Source of the DNA: Pseudocercospora fijiensis CIRAD86
Lineage: Eukaryota; Ascomycota; Dothideomycetes; Mycosphaerellales; Mycosphaerellaceae
Direction of reading: 5' to 3'
NCBI RefSeq assembly: GCF_000340215.1
Contig: NW_006921546.1
Location: 256,788-320,787 of the forward strand
DNA length: 64,000 bases
Shown here: positions 24,497-35,147 of the stretch, piece after piece
How positions within the stretch are numbered: position 1 is the first letter of the stretch
Layout: the number at the start of each line of letters is the position of its first letter
Program-made: the position numbers and the translations under genes
Notes under the pieces: generated by a model
What the model was told of the DNA's origin: nothing
Database searches by the model: none
What the model saw: only the letters and a program-made list of their open reading frames with translations

Positions 24497-25100
24497 TTAG
24501 AAATTGTATTTAGTCGTTAGATTAACCTAGGAGGAGGCCTATTTTCGTATCCTTTTACCGGCTATAGGTACCGGCTATATTTCTAATTTTATCTCCGCGC
24601 CGTCCTTAAATCTAAGGTACGAAGTAGAAACCTAGCGCTCTATATTTACCCGGCTATTATAGAGACGAGCTATATTTAGATTAGTTTCTTCGTATATCGC
24701 GATCTAGCGGGTAGTAAGCGAAAGGGCGATAGAACGTTTATAATGCGTCTCTATTTAGACCTAAAACACAAAGGTCCTAAGGAGCCCTAGTATCCTAACT
24801 ATAAGGAGATCCTTTAGTATTAGTACTTTAATCCTCTATACTACGAAGTAGATAGTACGCCTACGAGAGAGAAACTTTATCGAGAGATTCTCTATAATAC
24901 GTAGCGCTATTATATAGCGATAGATACGTACTAAGTCTAGTAACTCGAAGAAGAATTAAGATAGCGTATTAGCGACTAAGGAGGAGATCGATAGTATACT
25001 AGTAGAGTCGAGGTCTTATAAGCGAAGTATAAGATAATATAGGCTCCTAGTTATTTAGAGTAACGTACTATATAAATAACTAGGCGTACTACTCTTATTT
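24497..25100 (+). pseudogene. possible C-terminal extension of the H3-like frame
   Basis: The H3-like frame can be followed without a net shift for about 200 more codons, again interrupted only by TAG/TAA. It includes KSKVRSRNLALYIYPAIIE (near 24610), RDLAGSKRKGDRTFIMRLYL (near 24700), and REKLYREILYN (near 24870). I recognise no domain. Either the histone fold was the N-terminal half of a longer protein, or a separate gene happens to follow in the same register. The inverted copy covers the first part (to about 24735) only. Confidence 0.45.
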
Positions 25101-25604
25101 ACTTACGATCTATATCCTAGGATGCTCTTCTCGTACTTTTTATACTCTTTTCTAATACCTTACCTATAATCGCTCCGCGATAACCGAGTAAATAAAAGCT
25201 ATAGGATTTCCGCTCGGTACCTTAGCCTTCGAGATACGGCGGAGTTAATTCTCTATAATACGTAGCGCTATTATTTAGCGATAGATACGTACTAAGTCCG
25301 GTAACTCGAAGAAGAATTAAGATAGCGACCGAGGAGGAGATTAATAGTATATTAGTAGAGTCGAGGTCTTATAAGCGAAGCACGAGATAATATAGGCTCT
25401 TAGTCGTATAGAGTAACGTACTATATAAATAACTAGGCGTACTACTCTTATTTACTTACGACCTATATCCTAGGATACTCTTCTCGTACTTTTTATACTC
25501 TTTTCTAATACCTTACCTGTAAGCGCTCTACGACAACCGAGTAAATATAAGCTATAGGGTTTCCGCTTAGTACCTTAGCCTCTAAGATAGGGCGGAGTTA
25601 AATT
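24890..25604. repeat. two-copy tandem duplication, period 361 bp
   Basis: 24890-25250 and 25251-25604 are direct repeats, both starting CTCTATAATACGTAGCGC and ending GGCGGAGTTAA. The second copy is about 7 bp shorter through loss within GATAGCG..GACTAAGGAGG. Most other differences are C/T or G/A. The duplication lies inside the extension of the H3-like frame and, at 361 bp, breaks it. Confidence 0.85.
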
Positions 25605-26203
25605 TAGAGCGATAGCCGGCACTCGTAGCCGGCATATAGAGCGATAGTAGGCCTTTTCCTACTAAATAACTAGCTTGTTTAGTATAGCCTATCTAATATC
25701 GCTTATATTTCCCAGTAATAGGCCTAGGTTACTTATAAGATTACTATAGCTAGTAAGGGCATTACTAAAGAATATCTATACTATAGTAGGATACTATTAT
25801 TACGCCGGCTATTTATTAAAAGGAGGCTTTCGCCTATTACTATACTAGCTACATATGCCGGCTATATTTTAAAGTTTACCGTACCTGCCTTTTTTAGCCG
25901 TACCTACCTTTTTTAGCTATACCTGCCTTCTTTCCTTACTTTAACGTTACTATAATATAGGCTTGCGCGACGCTTACTCTATTACCTAGCGATACCGCGA
26001 TACTACCTCTCTCGCTATATTTAACCTTCGTATCGATACCTACACCTCTACGCTCTATATCTACTACCTCCGTAATACCCTCGCTCCGCGCGCGCCTTCG
26101 TATACCTTCGTAACGCCCTTTTTTCCGTAATTCGACGACTTTTATAATACCGAGTCTACTTAGCTAAGTTACGACGCCTTATAAGAAGGGACCTGCTACT
26201 TCT
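25605..26203. other. region upstream of second H3-like gene
   Basis: No coding frame followed with confidence. It holds TAGCCGGCA-type motifs at 25612-25632, 25834 and 25856, and a thrice-repeated CCGTACCTGCCTTTTTTAG-like unit (about 25887-25935). It may contain the promoter of the H3-like gene at 26204, but no element was identified. Confidence 0.45.
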
Positions 26204-26414
26204 ATAGGTCGTAATAAGACCGGAAATAGCAGAACGAGTATAGCATATTAACGTAAGAAGGCTACTACTACTACCGCTAGCTCTAGTACTAGAAAGGGCG
26301 TCGCGAGTAAGGCTCTACGTAAGATAACGGCGGGCAAAGCTCTACGTAAGACGACGACTAGCGCTTCTACTACTAGTAGTAATAGTCGTACGAAGCGTCG
26401 ATAGCGCCTAGGAA
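26204..26414 (+). pseudogene. second histone H3-like gene, exon 1 (N-terminal tail)
   Basis: The tail reads on the + strand with repeated H3 signatures: SKALRKITAGKALRKTT (compare H3 ARKSTGGKAPRK) and KRRQRLG before the splice site, with TAG 26402-26404 at a Gln. The start is uncertain: ATA at 26204 or 26240 may be a RIP-altered ATG. The exon ends at A26414. Joining A26414 to CC at 33687 gives a Thr codon and reads RPGTVALR, the invariant H3 block. The 5' splice site GTAGGT is exactly where element B inserted. It is a gene distinct from the H3-like frame at 23855. Confidence 0.78.
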
Positions 26415-26419
26415 GTAGG

Positions 26420-26617
26420 TATTAGGACTAAAGAGGTTATACGTAATTAGTATATAACCGGGCTCGAGTGAAGCTAGGGTCTCGATGCCTTAGGCAGGGC
26501 TTAGCGCTTAGCAGTAGGCTAACTTGCCTGCCTTCCTCCCTCTCTTTCTAGCTCCTTATCGAATACTACTCGTACCTACTACTACCCTATCTACCTGCTA
26601 ATATAACCCTTCTTATA
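26420..26617 (+). repeat. 5' LTR of element B
   Basis: 198 bp, starting TATTAGGAC and ending CTTCTTATA. ATCGAATACT at 26558-26567 is complementary to the primer site and may be the 5' end of R, which would give a U3 of about 138 bp. Confidence 0.94.
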
Positions 26618-26618
26618 C

Positions 26619-26628
26619 AGTATTCGAT
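26619..26628 (+). other. putative self-priming primer binding site of B
   Basis: AGTATTCGAT one base after the LTR end is the perfect reverse complement of 26558-26567 inside the LTR, the same layout as in A and C. Confidence 0.62.
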
Positions 26629-26689
26629 CTACCCTTTGAGGGCAGCAGCTAGATAGTCCTTATTTTAAGCTTTTAGCGGTGTAGCTACG

Positions 26690-28260
26690 AACAAGACTAA
26701 TCTAACTATATTGCGCCCGAAGAACGGGACCTATACGTACTATTCTATCGAAATAACCGTACTAATTATTAAGCAAGGTCTTCTATACGGCCTACTATAC
26801 TGAGTCAATCGTACTAGACTAATATCTACTAATTCCGCTATATCCGCATCTTAGGGGCTAACAATACATTATTAGTGTTACCCCCTACTATAATAGCGGG
26901 CTTATTACGAAGCAATAACAACCGTGCTGCCGCTAGTAGCGCCAGTAACGACAACGCTAGTAGTATAGTGCCTACTAAAGGGCCTACTAAAGCACCTGCT
27001 AGAGTGCCTCCTGCCGAAGAGCCTGCTATAGGACCTGCTAAAGAAGAACCTGTAATTCTAGGTAACGACCTAGAATTGCCTGTCGACGACATTCTTAACA
27101 ATATTGTTAACCGTCGATATAGCTAACCGGCCTTTAGCCCCTAGCTAGTAGCGAGGCTTTAAGAAGCTACCTAAAACAGGCTTACTGCCTTGCGTTAAGA
27201 ACAACAGCTGAAGGATAATCTTCTCGAGATTCGCCGCCTCTAGGAATCTCTAACAACTACTGCTAAGACAGTAGCAGGACCTTCTTTACTACCTATCTAA
27301 AAGAAGGATGCTAAACTCAAGGACTATACTGTATTTAACGGCTCTAGTCGAAAGCAGTATAACGACTATATTCGTAACTGTAAACTCAACTAGCGCAATA
27401 TACTAAGAGCGCTACTAGACGACTATTCCTTAGTCGTACACGCTATACAGTACATTAATAGCGACCTAAAGCGCACATAGGATAACTATTTCGACTCCCT
27501 CGACGACTAGACCGCTGTTTAGTAGCAGACCTACAAAACCATTATGCTAGATACCCTTAGAAACCCTATACTAAGGCAACAACATGCTTAGGACCTATAT
27601 CTTCGAGCTAAATAGAAGACTAATTAATCGGCTCGCTCGTTTGAAGCCTATTTGAAAACCCTTAAAGACGACCTTCCGCCTAAGACTAATTCTATATAGA
27701 TCTCCGAGATACGCCTAAAACTCAGATAGGAGCTTATCCTCGAATTAGACCGTCGCCGTATATTCGAACAAGCCAATCTAACACGCATTCAATTCATAGT
27801 CGAAGTAGAAACAGCCGAACGAGCTATTTAGCTCTAATAACGACTAGAATTAAGGATCCGACTAACTAGCACTAACCGTAGCAACCGTAGCCGCGGAGGA
27901 AACTAAGGTTCCTACTAGGACAACAATGCTAATAGTAGGAACAGTAACAACGACCGTAGAAGAGGCCGTAGCCGGCGGCTATATAGAGGAGGCCGCGATA
28001 GGGGCCGTAGAAGGGGCTCGTATCCCTATAGTACTAACCGCTTAACTAACAATAACAGCTACGGCAGTCTACTAACCGGATTAAAGTACTTCAATTGTAA
28101 CAGCACTAGCTATCTACTAGGCTAATGCGACAAACCTAAGGACTAGGCCCGAATTGATCGTACTTCCGCTAAATACCGAAAGCACCTCTTAGTAGCTAAC
28201 GCTACCCCTATAGGCTAACCTTCGAAAAAAGAGTAAGCGCCGCACTAACTGTTAGCCTTG
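26690..28260 (+). pseudogene. gag relic of element B
   Basis: A single frame (positions equal to 1 modulo 3) with RIP stops. An N-terminal stretch (YIRILGANNTLL near 26840) leads into a Pro/Ala/Lys-rich repeat region (about 26965-27050, with KGPTKAPARVPPAEEP). Then come LGNDLELPVDDILNN, a capsid-like part (27310-27830), an Arg/Gly-rich run (27950-28030) and a zinc knuckle (28085-28135, FNCNSTSYLLG), with one Cys and the His changed to Tyr. The antisense open frame at 27101-26838 is a shadow. Confidence 0.85.
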
Positions 28261-28261
28261 T

Positions 28262-31200
28262 ACGGCGTAAGACCATCGATATTGTACTAGCTATAACACG
28301 CTCCTGCCTTGTATAGGATACGAAGGGCACTACCTATTAAACTAAGGTTATACTAGATCTAGGAAATTCAGTTAGTGCCCTTATCAGCCATCGCCTAGCT
28401 AAGCAATTAGACCTTCGACAACTGCCGAAGACTAACCTGCCAACCCTTGCTTGGTTTAATAACACTCGGCACTTGACCTATAGGGCCTACTATATTCCTA
28501 TAGCTCTAAAGGACGACCTCGGAAATGAGCGCCTACTAGACTTTACTGCCTACGCAGTAGATATAGACAACCTATATAGAGGAGCCGCTATTGTTATTAG
28601 CAACCCTGTTCTTAAGTACTACGCTATAGCTATAGACCTAGGCCTCTAGAAGTAGCGATTTAGAATCGCTAGGAAAGAGGACATTAAACACATTAATGTT
28701 AGCGAGTGTCCTAATAATATTAGGGTCCTATTTATTAGCAACCTAACACTAGCCTCCGCCTTAGCTAATCCGACTACCGATTTGCTCGGTAGTAATAACG
28801 ATGAACCTATGCCCCCTAATAATCCTAATTAGCTTACTCGTATACTAGAGCCTATTCGAGAGACCTATATTAATGTATTCAAATATTACCTAGCATCGAC
28901 ACTGCCTATATTTAAGGAGACGGATTATAAGATTAATATTATAGAGGGTAAGGAGGTTCCTTTTGGCCCCCTCTACAACCTTAGTAAGCGAGAGCTTGCT
29001 ATATTGCGTAAGTACCTAGAGGAAAACCTAGCTAATAGCCGCATTCGGTATAGTAACAGCCCTGCTAGTGCCCCTATCCTATTCGTACCAAAGAAGGATA
29101 GTAGCCTACGCCTATATGTCGACTATCGTAGGCTTAATGCTATTACTATTAAAGACCGCTATCTACTCCCCCTTATTAATAAGACCCTCGATCGCCTTTC
29201 TAAGGCTTACTACTATACTATACTAGACATTAAGGATGCGTACTATCGTATCCGCATTCGTAAGGGGGACGAATAGAAAACAGCCTTCCGTACTCGCTAT
29301 AGCTATTTCGAATACTTAGTTATGCTATTTGGCCTAGCTAATGCCCCTGTAACATTCTAGTCCTATATCAATCGAGCCCTTTTAGGCCTATTAGACTATC
29401 TCTGTATAGTTTACCTAGATAATATCCTAGTTTATACACATTCACCTAATATTGTAGAACACTAGGCCGTAGTGCGTAAGGTCCTCGACCGCCTGCGAGC
29501 CTATAGACTATATTGCAAACCTTCTAAATGCACCTTTGCTGCTAAAGAGGTATTATTCCTTAGCTTCCTCGTGTCAACTAAGGGTATTAAGGCTAATCCT
29601 AATCGGATTAAAACAATCACTAAATAGCCTATTCCTACGTCAATTAAGGAACTGTAGTCGTTCCTCGGCTTCGCTAATTTCTATCGTCGCTTTATTAAGG
29701 GCTATTTACGGCATGTAATGCCCCTAACTAAGCTTACTAAAACTAAGGCTAACCTAACTAGAGAGTTCAAATAGACTAACAGAGCACAAGCCGCTTTTAA
29801 CGGCCTAAAGCAACGCTTTACTAATGTCCCCTTGTTGCACTATTTCGTGCTAAGCAAGCAGATCCGAATTGAGACTAACGCTTTACAGTTCGCTATATCG
29901 GCTATTATATTATAGCAATCAGATAATAACTATTACTAGTACCCGATTGCCTTCTTTTCACGAAAGATAATCGATATAGAACGTCGATATAAGACCTACG
30001 AGCAAGAGCTCTTAGCAATCGTAGAAGCCTTCAAGCATTAGCGCTACTACCTTAATAGTGCTTAGCACACAATTCAGGTCTATACAGACTATAACAACCT
30101 CCGTAGCATTACTAAGGTTACTAGGGTTATAGGTCGATAGGCTAGATAGGCCGTCTACCTCGCCGGGTTTGATTTTAATATATTATACCGGCTAGGCGTA
30201 AGTAACCCTGCCGATAGCCTATCGAGGCGACCTAATTACAATAGCGAGACCTAATATATTAATTCTTTGTTTCTAACCCTGTAGTATAAGATTACTATAG
30301 CCCGTATTGTTAATAAGCAAGCGTAGGATAAGCGGACTTCCGGACCCCGCGGCGACAACAAATACTATAGCGGAGTTATCGTTCTTCTAGTACACGTTAA
30401 AAGAAAGGACGTAGATCGCTCGAGCTATAATAACTCGATTGAAGACATTGCTATCTATAGTAATAGCCTATACAGCGATAGCACTATAGAAGAGGTTGCA
30501 GTAGTTCCGGCTACTAGTGCTATTAGATGTATACAATGCGTACCTCGTTCGATAGCACGGGTGCTATTAAACGACCTTGTAAATAGGGATAGTTAATCGT
30601 TTATAGATAAGCTATTGCGTACTTAGTAGAGGGACGCCTTTGCTGTCGAGCGCATTAATAAGCTTGTAAGTAGACGGGCGACTCGATCTAGCAAGAGTAA
30701 TAACTAGTCGATCGACGACAAAGGTTACTTAAAGTTTAAGGGCAGATACTATGTCCCCGCTAAACAATCGATCCGATAAGAGCTTTTAAAGAGGCACTAT
30801 AATAGTGAGCTCGCTAGTTACTATAGTATAGAGAGGTCGCACGAGTTACTATCGCGTATATACTACTAGCTAAATAGTAAGCGGTATATAAAGGAGTATG
30901 TACAGACCTATATAGTATACTAGCGAGTCAAAGCACTAAAGCACTTACTATTTGGCGAGTTGTCTTCACTCCCTGTTCTAAAGAAGCCTTTTGCAGAGCT
31001 TATAATAGACTTTATTATAGGTCTTCCCCCTACTAAGCGAAGAGGAAGCAAAGACGTCTTTAACGCTATACTAGTTATTATAGACCGATTCACTAAGGGT
31101 GCTCGCTATATTCCTGCTCGGAAAGACTAGACTGCTATTAATATAGTAGAGGCGCTATAGAGTAACATCTTCTGTACCTATTAAGGAACCTCTAAGGGGA

Positions 31201-32135
31201 TAGTCTCCGATAGGGGCTCGATATTTATATCTTACTATTAGAGCGAGATTTGCTTACAGCTAAGACTAAAGCATCGGCTGTTAACAGCCTTCTATCTACA
31301 GACTAACGGTTAGATAGAGAGGCAGAATGCCACCCTATAGCAGTACCTGCGCAGCTATATTAATAAGAACCCCGAGGATTGGGTTAACCTCCTATAGCCT
31401 GCAGAATTCGTGTATAATAATAGTGTACATTCATTAACCAAGATCTCGCCCTATATAGCTATAATAGGCTAGAATGCTGCTATACTATAGGACCTACTAT
31501 CGCTCGAGGCCGAGCGCAAGGAAAGGGAAGCGCGTTAAGTACCCGAAACACTAGCGGCTATTGAGAGGGTTTAGAAGATGCGAGAAATCTATACTAAGAT
31601 AGCCGAGAAGTTAACAAAGGCTTAAGAGTACTAAAAGACCTACTACGATAAGCGCTATATACTAATAACCTTCAAGCAAGGCGATATAGTTATGCTTAGC
31701 ATAAAGAACCTCCGTATCCGTAAACACCTATTACCTAATAGCAAAACAAGGCCTAAGCTCGCACTAAGATACATTAGCCTATTTCGCATTCGAGAGGCTA
31801 AGGGCACATAGGCCTACTAGTTGTAGCTCCCCCCTTATTACACTATCTATAACACCTTCTATGTATCCCTCCTTAAGCCGTACTACCTACGCGAAGGGGA
31901 TAAAGCCCCTATAGAACACGAAGATATACTAGCGGATAGTAAGGAGCTGTAGTCTATAGAACGTATCCTATAGCATCGTACTAGGCAAGGCAAGAAGGAG
32001 TACCTACTAAGATAGCAAGGCTATTTACCTAAATAGGACTCGTAGGAAGCTAAAGACTCTTTTAAGGATATAACTGAGTTGTTAGATAAGTATTAGACTA
32101 GTGTAAAGAACAAGAAGAAGGCTAAGGGCCTATAA
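28262..32135 (+). pseudogene. pol relic of element B (PR-RT-RH-IN-chromodomain)
   Basis: Pol is in another frame than gag (positions equal to 0 modulo 3). Protease near 28350 (VMLDLGNSVSALIS). An RT piece without stops lies at 29004-29276 (PILFVPKKDSSLRLYVDYRR). The RT active site near 29405 reads IVYLDNILVYT, YLDD having become YLDN. RNase H is at about 29860-30060. Integrase: HHCC region near 30785-30960 with His changed to Tyr; catalytic parts ELIIDFIIGLPP (near 31000), VSDRGSIF (near 31205) and IERQNATL (near 31315). A chromodomain is at about 31955-32090 (SIERIL, then GKKEYLLR). It ends at TAA 32133. The 60-codon frame at 29536 is a shadow. Confidence 0.93.
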
Positions 32136-32147
32136 TGTCGCCTAGGA

Positions 32148-32174
32148 ATAATACTATCCCCGGGGTACTATTAG
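32148..32174 (+). repeat. C5G4 palindrome after pol of B
   Basis: Left arm AATAATACTATCCC, right arm CGGGGTACTATTAG, 13 bp after the pol stop. Homologous to 11531-11557 in A and 40659-40686 in C. Confidence 0.85.
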
Positions 32175-33397
32175 CTAACTAATTAGAGGCAAGCGATTGT
32201 TAGCAACAAAGGATAACAAGACTATACTAGGCGCGCCACGACGCGTTAACTAATTGCCTGCTCTTTTAAGGACTCTACCTCTTCACTAACGCGCCCTATA
32301 GGTCCCCCTCTTATTCCTTTATTCTATCGAGGCCTTAAGGCCTAGGCGATCTACGAGGACGGCGTACGCGTGAATGGCGATAGTAATGATAACGACGGCG
32401 CGGCCGGCGCGGCTATATTAGTAACAGTATTACGGAGTGTATTGCTGTTTAGGAAAGGAAGGATATAGCTATATTAGTAACGGTATTACCGAGTATATTA
32501 TTAGTCGAAGAAGGAAATCGAAAGCAAGGTAAAGTTAGCGCTAAGACGACTAGCGCTGCTATTGTCAATATTACTTACTATTGTCGCTACGCCTATAGAC
32601 ACAACCTTACCTACACTACGAGCCTAAGGCACCCTTAATCAAAACTTTAATTAAAGCCTTAAGCCTATTAAGGGTTTAATCAAAACTTTAAGGCTAAGTT
32701 AAAACTTTGACTAAGTTAAAAGATTAAGCGACTAATAGACTAACTAAGGGCAAAACTATAGAGCTAAGCTAGCCGGGGTCGATCTTGCGGACAATAGGTT
32801 ACTCCTCGATCTTTCCGACCCTTTAAGCGAGGCGAACCTCTACTACTATACTTATAATAGCCTTTACCTATAGAAACTAGAAGAACTGAGTTTTTTGAAA
32901 AGATATAATTGGTTGACACTTAAAGGCTGCTAAACCTAACCAATTTAGGCTAGCGAAACTACGATAGTAAATAATAGCCCTTATAATAATAAGAACAACC
33001 CTCGGAACGGACAAACCCTCGGAGCGGACATTTCTAGGTCTGTTAGAGTAGACGCAAAGAACTCGTACGACATTACTTAGAACGGAGGCAGTGCTACAAT
33101 ACCTCGTACGTCTACCTATTACAGTAGGGAAGACGCGCTCGTATTGTAATTAGTCGATAGCCCTCAATTCTTATAGATATATATTACTTTATAGTTTATT
33201 GTATATAGAGATAGCGCAGTTAGAGTTGTATATTGTGTTGTTAGAGGTAAAGTTTGATATAGTTACATAATCGGTAGTTGTGCGTTCGATTTAGTGCGGA
33301 CTAAGCGACTTATTAGACCTGCTAAGTTAGTAGCAATAGAGGTTAAGGCTGGAACAAAGACCGGCTACGAGGGCGCGGCCTTTAGAAGGGAAGCGTG
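32175..33397 (+). other. non-coding 3' region of element B
   Basis: About 1.2 kb, conserved with A and C, no frame. It includes a two-copy repeat (32410-32515) and AT-rich short repeats of AAAACTTTAA/TTAAAGCCTTAAG type (32636-32725). Confidence 0.7.
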
Positions 33398-33595
33398 TGT
33401 TAGGACTAAAGAGGTTACACGTAATTGGTATATAACCGGGCTCGAGTGAAGCTAGGGTCTCGATGCCTTAGGTAGGGCTTAGCGCTTAGCAGTAGGCTAA
33501 CTTGCCTGCCTTCCTCCCTCTCCTTCTAGCTCCTTATCGAATACTACTCGTACCTACCACCACCCTATCTACCTGCTAATATAACCCTTCTTATA
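33398..33595 (+). repeat. 3' LTR of element B
   Basis: 198 bp, starting with an unmutated TG (TGTTAGGAC) and followed by the TSD GTAGG. It is less RIP-mutated than the 5' copy. Confidence 0.94.
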
Positions 33596-33600
33596 GTAGG

Positions 33601-33686
33601 TCCTATTTATAGCCGGTAGCGTAGCTAGTAGCGTAGCCGGCAGCGTAGCCGGCATTCTTACTATCTTTTTACTAATCCTTCTTTAG
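33601..33686 (+). other. rest of intron 1 of second H3-like gene, with TAGCCGG repeats
   Basis: After removal of element B the intron is about 91 bp: GTAGGTCC at the 5' splice site, branch-like TACTAAT (33670-33676) and CTTTAG at the end (33686). It holds four tandem TAGCCGG-type units (33613-33655), the same motif that recurs elsewhere between 3 and 35 kb. Confidence 0.7.
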
Positions 33687-34003
33687 CCGTAGCCCTCCGT
33701 AAGATTCGGAAGTATTAGAAGAGTTCTAATCTTCTAATCCGTAAAGCTCCTTTCTAACGACTTGTTCGCGAAATTGCCTAGGATTATAGAACGGACCTTC
33801 GCTTCTAAGCCTCCGCGATAGGCGCCCTTTAAGAGGCTATAGAATCCTACCTAGTTCGTATCTTCGAATATGTATTTCTCTTCTACCTCTTTTCGGACTA
33901 TACTAATACTATTTTAGCGGTTAACCTTATAGCTATCTACGCGAAGCGTATAATAATTATAGATAAGGATTTTAAAGCACTCGAGCAGATTCTAAAAGGC
34001 TAG
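33687..34003 (+). pseudogene. second histone H3-like gene, exons 2 and 3 (histone fold)
   Basis: Exon 2 (33687-33871) reads VALRKIRKY, KSSNLLIRKAPF, RLVREIA, DYRTDLRF, ASAIGAL, EAIESYLVRIFE. All five in-frame stops between these blocks (TAG or TAA) are at Gln positions invariant in H3. A 46-bp intron (33872-33917, GTATTT, TACTAATAC, TTTTAG) breaks the fold exactly at the FEDTNL point. Exon 3 resumes in frame at 33920 (NLIAIYAKRIIIIDKDFKAL) and reaches a TAG at 34001. The exact splice phase at the second intron is off by one base, so one small indel or another splice site is likely. Loop 1 is H3-like, not CENP-A-like. The C-terminal helix differs from canonical H3. Confidence 0.85.
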
Positions 34004-34269
34004 AATATCTATATTCGAGATAGTGCTAGGTAGGATAGATATTCTAGTAGGAAGGATATTCGTAGTATCGTCTATAAGCTTTTCTATATACGAAATAAGC
34101 CGCTGTTATACGGCGCTGTATACCGCGCTCTAAATACTCTCTAAGTATATATATATAGTATAGTATACTTTATTAGCCGTACGGAATAGAAGTCTTCGAA
34201 AATCCCGTTAGTACTAAGGAGTAAAAAGGCCGGCTACGCTACCGGCTACACTACTAGGGTTTTTTTAAA
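34004..34269. other. downstream of H3-like gene 2
   Basis: The H3 frame can be read about 47 codons further (to TAA 34142) as RDSAR, DRYSSRKDIRSIVYKLFYI and so on, perhaps a C-terminal extension or chance. A CCGGCTACGCTACCGGCTAC motif lies at 34242-34261. Confidence 0.4.
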
Positions 34270-34940
34270 GAACTAAAAGAAGATAGACATTCCGGTTAAT
34301 TTGTATTAGTTTTAATTTTTATAAAAAGAAAACAGGGAAAAATAAGGAAGGTTAAAGAGCCTAATGCTTATAGTTCTAGGCATTATCCCTATTTTCTAGA
34401 CTATATTATATATCTACCTTCGCAACTCTACCTAATACTCCTTCTAAATATCCTTATACTCTACCTACTAGAAATTTAACTAGGTACCTAGACCTATAGC
34501 TGCCTCTATATCTTTTACTATCTTCTATAGGTTAAAGGACTCCTCTATAGCAGTCTCTACCTCCTTATATAATACGAAGTTACTGCCTACCCTACCCTTA
34601 ATATCTCCTAAATAACTAAGAGTTCTAAGGAACGAACTAGTATTTGGCCTTAGTATAGCAAGTAACTAGTAGAACGTTATATAGAGTTACTTTATAGCTC
34701 TTTTATATACTATACCGATACCGAGGGAGGAGCTATCCTAGTACTTAATATTAGAGAATAGTTTAGTAGGAAAGTATTAGAACTTCTTAAAGAGGCCTTC
34801 TAGGGAAATCGATAAGTTCTACCTAGATCTAGATTATAATATTCTACCGAGCAGCTAGGGAATTAAATAGCGAGCAAAAAGATGAAATTTATACCTAATA
34901 AGTGCAGCTTCTAAACTTAACTATAATAGCTTAGATATAT
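34270..34940 (-). pseudogene. unidentified protein relic
   Basis: One - strand frame of about 200 codons is broken only by TAG/TAA. Legible parts: LRYKFHLFARYLIP (near 34905), LEGLFKKF, FSNIKY, SSSLGIGIVYKRAIK (near 34720), LAILRPNTSSFLRTLSYLG (near 34650), NFVLYKEVETAIEESFNL (near 34560). I do not recognise it. The stretch is more AT-rich than its surroundings and keeps more CA and TG, so it may be a later arrival. It is bracketed by near-identical GCCGGCTACGCTACCGGCTA motifs (34242 and 35023). Confidence 0.5.
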
Positions 34941-35147
34941 ATATACTTTTGATTAGTTAGTACCCTTAGCTAATTATCTATAGATTTAGGGTTATATAAG
35001 TACCTTCCTATAACTAAAAAATGCCGGCTACGCTACCGGCTATACTCTCGTATCTTATAAAGGGCTTGCTTCGAGTTACGTAGACATTCTTATACTTCTT
35101 AGAAACCGATAAATTCTATAGTTCGAACTAGCTAATCCTATAGTTGC
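34941..35147. other. unassigned stretch
   Basis: No gene seen. It contains GCCGGCTACGCTACCGGCTA (35023-35042), also found at 34242. Confidence 0.4.

Larger units (their letters stand above)
26420..33595 (+). mobile_element. LTR retrotransposon B (Ty3/Gypsy, chromodomain)
   Basis: The 198-bp LTRs are at 26420-26617 and 33398-33595, with TSD GTAGG at 26415-26419 and 33596-33600. Length is 7176 bp. It has gag, then protease-RT-RNase H-integrase-chromodomain, in two frames. It is the best preserved member of the A/B/C family: the pol frame runs from about 28262 to 32135 with no net frameshift. It belongs to a distinct subfamily (LTR with GGGCTCGAGTGAAGC and GTCTCGATGCC). It lies in the first intron, at the 5' splice site, of an H3-like gene. 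The seven or so differences noticed between its LTRs are all C/T or G/A at CpA/TpG. Confidence 0.95.
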
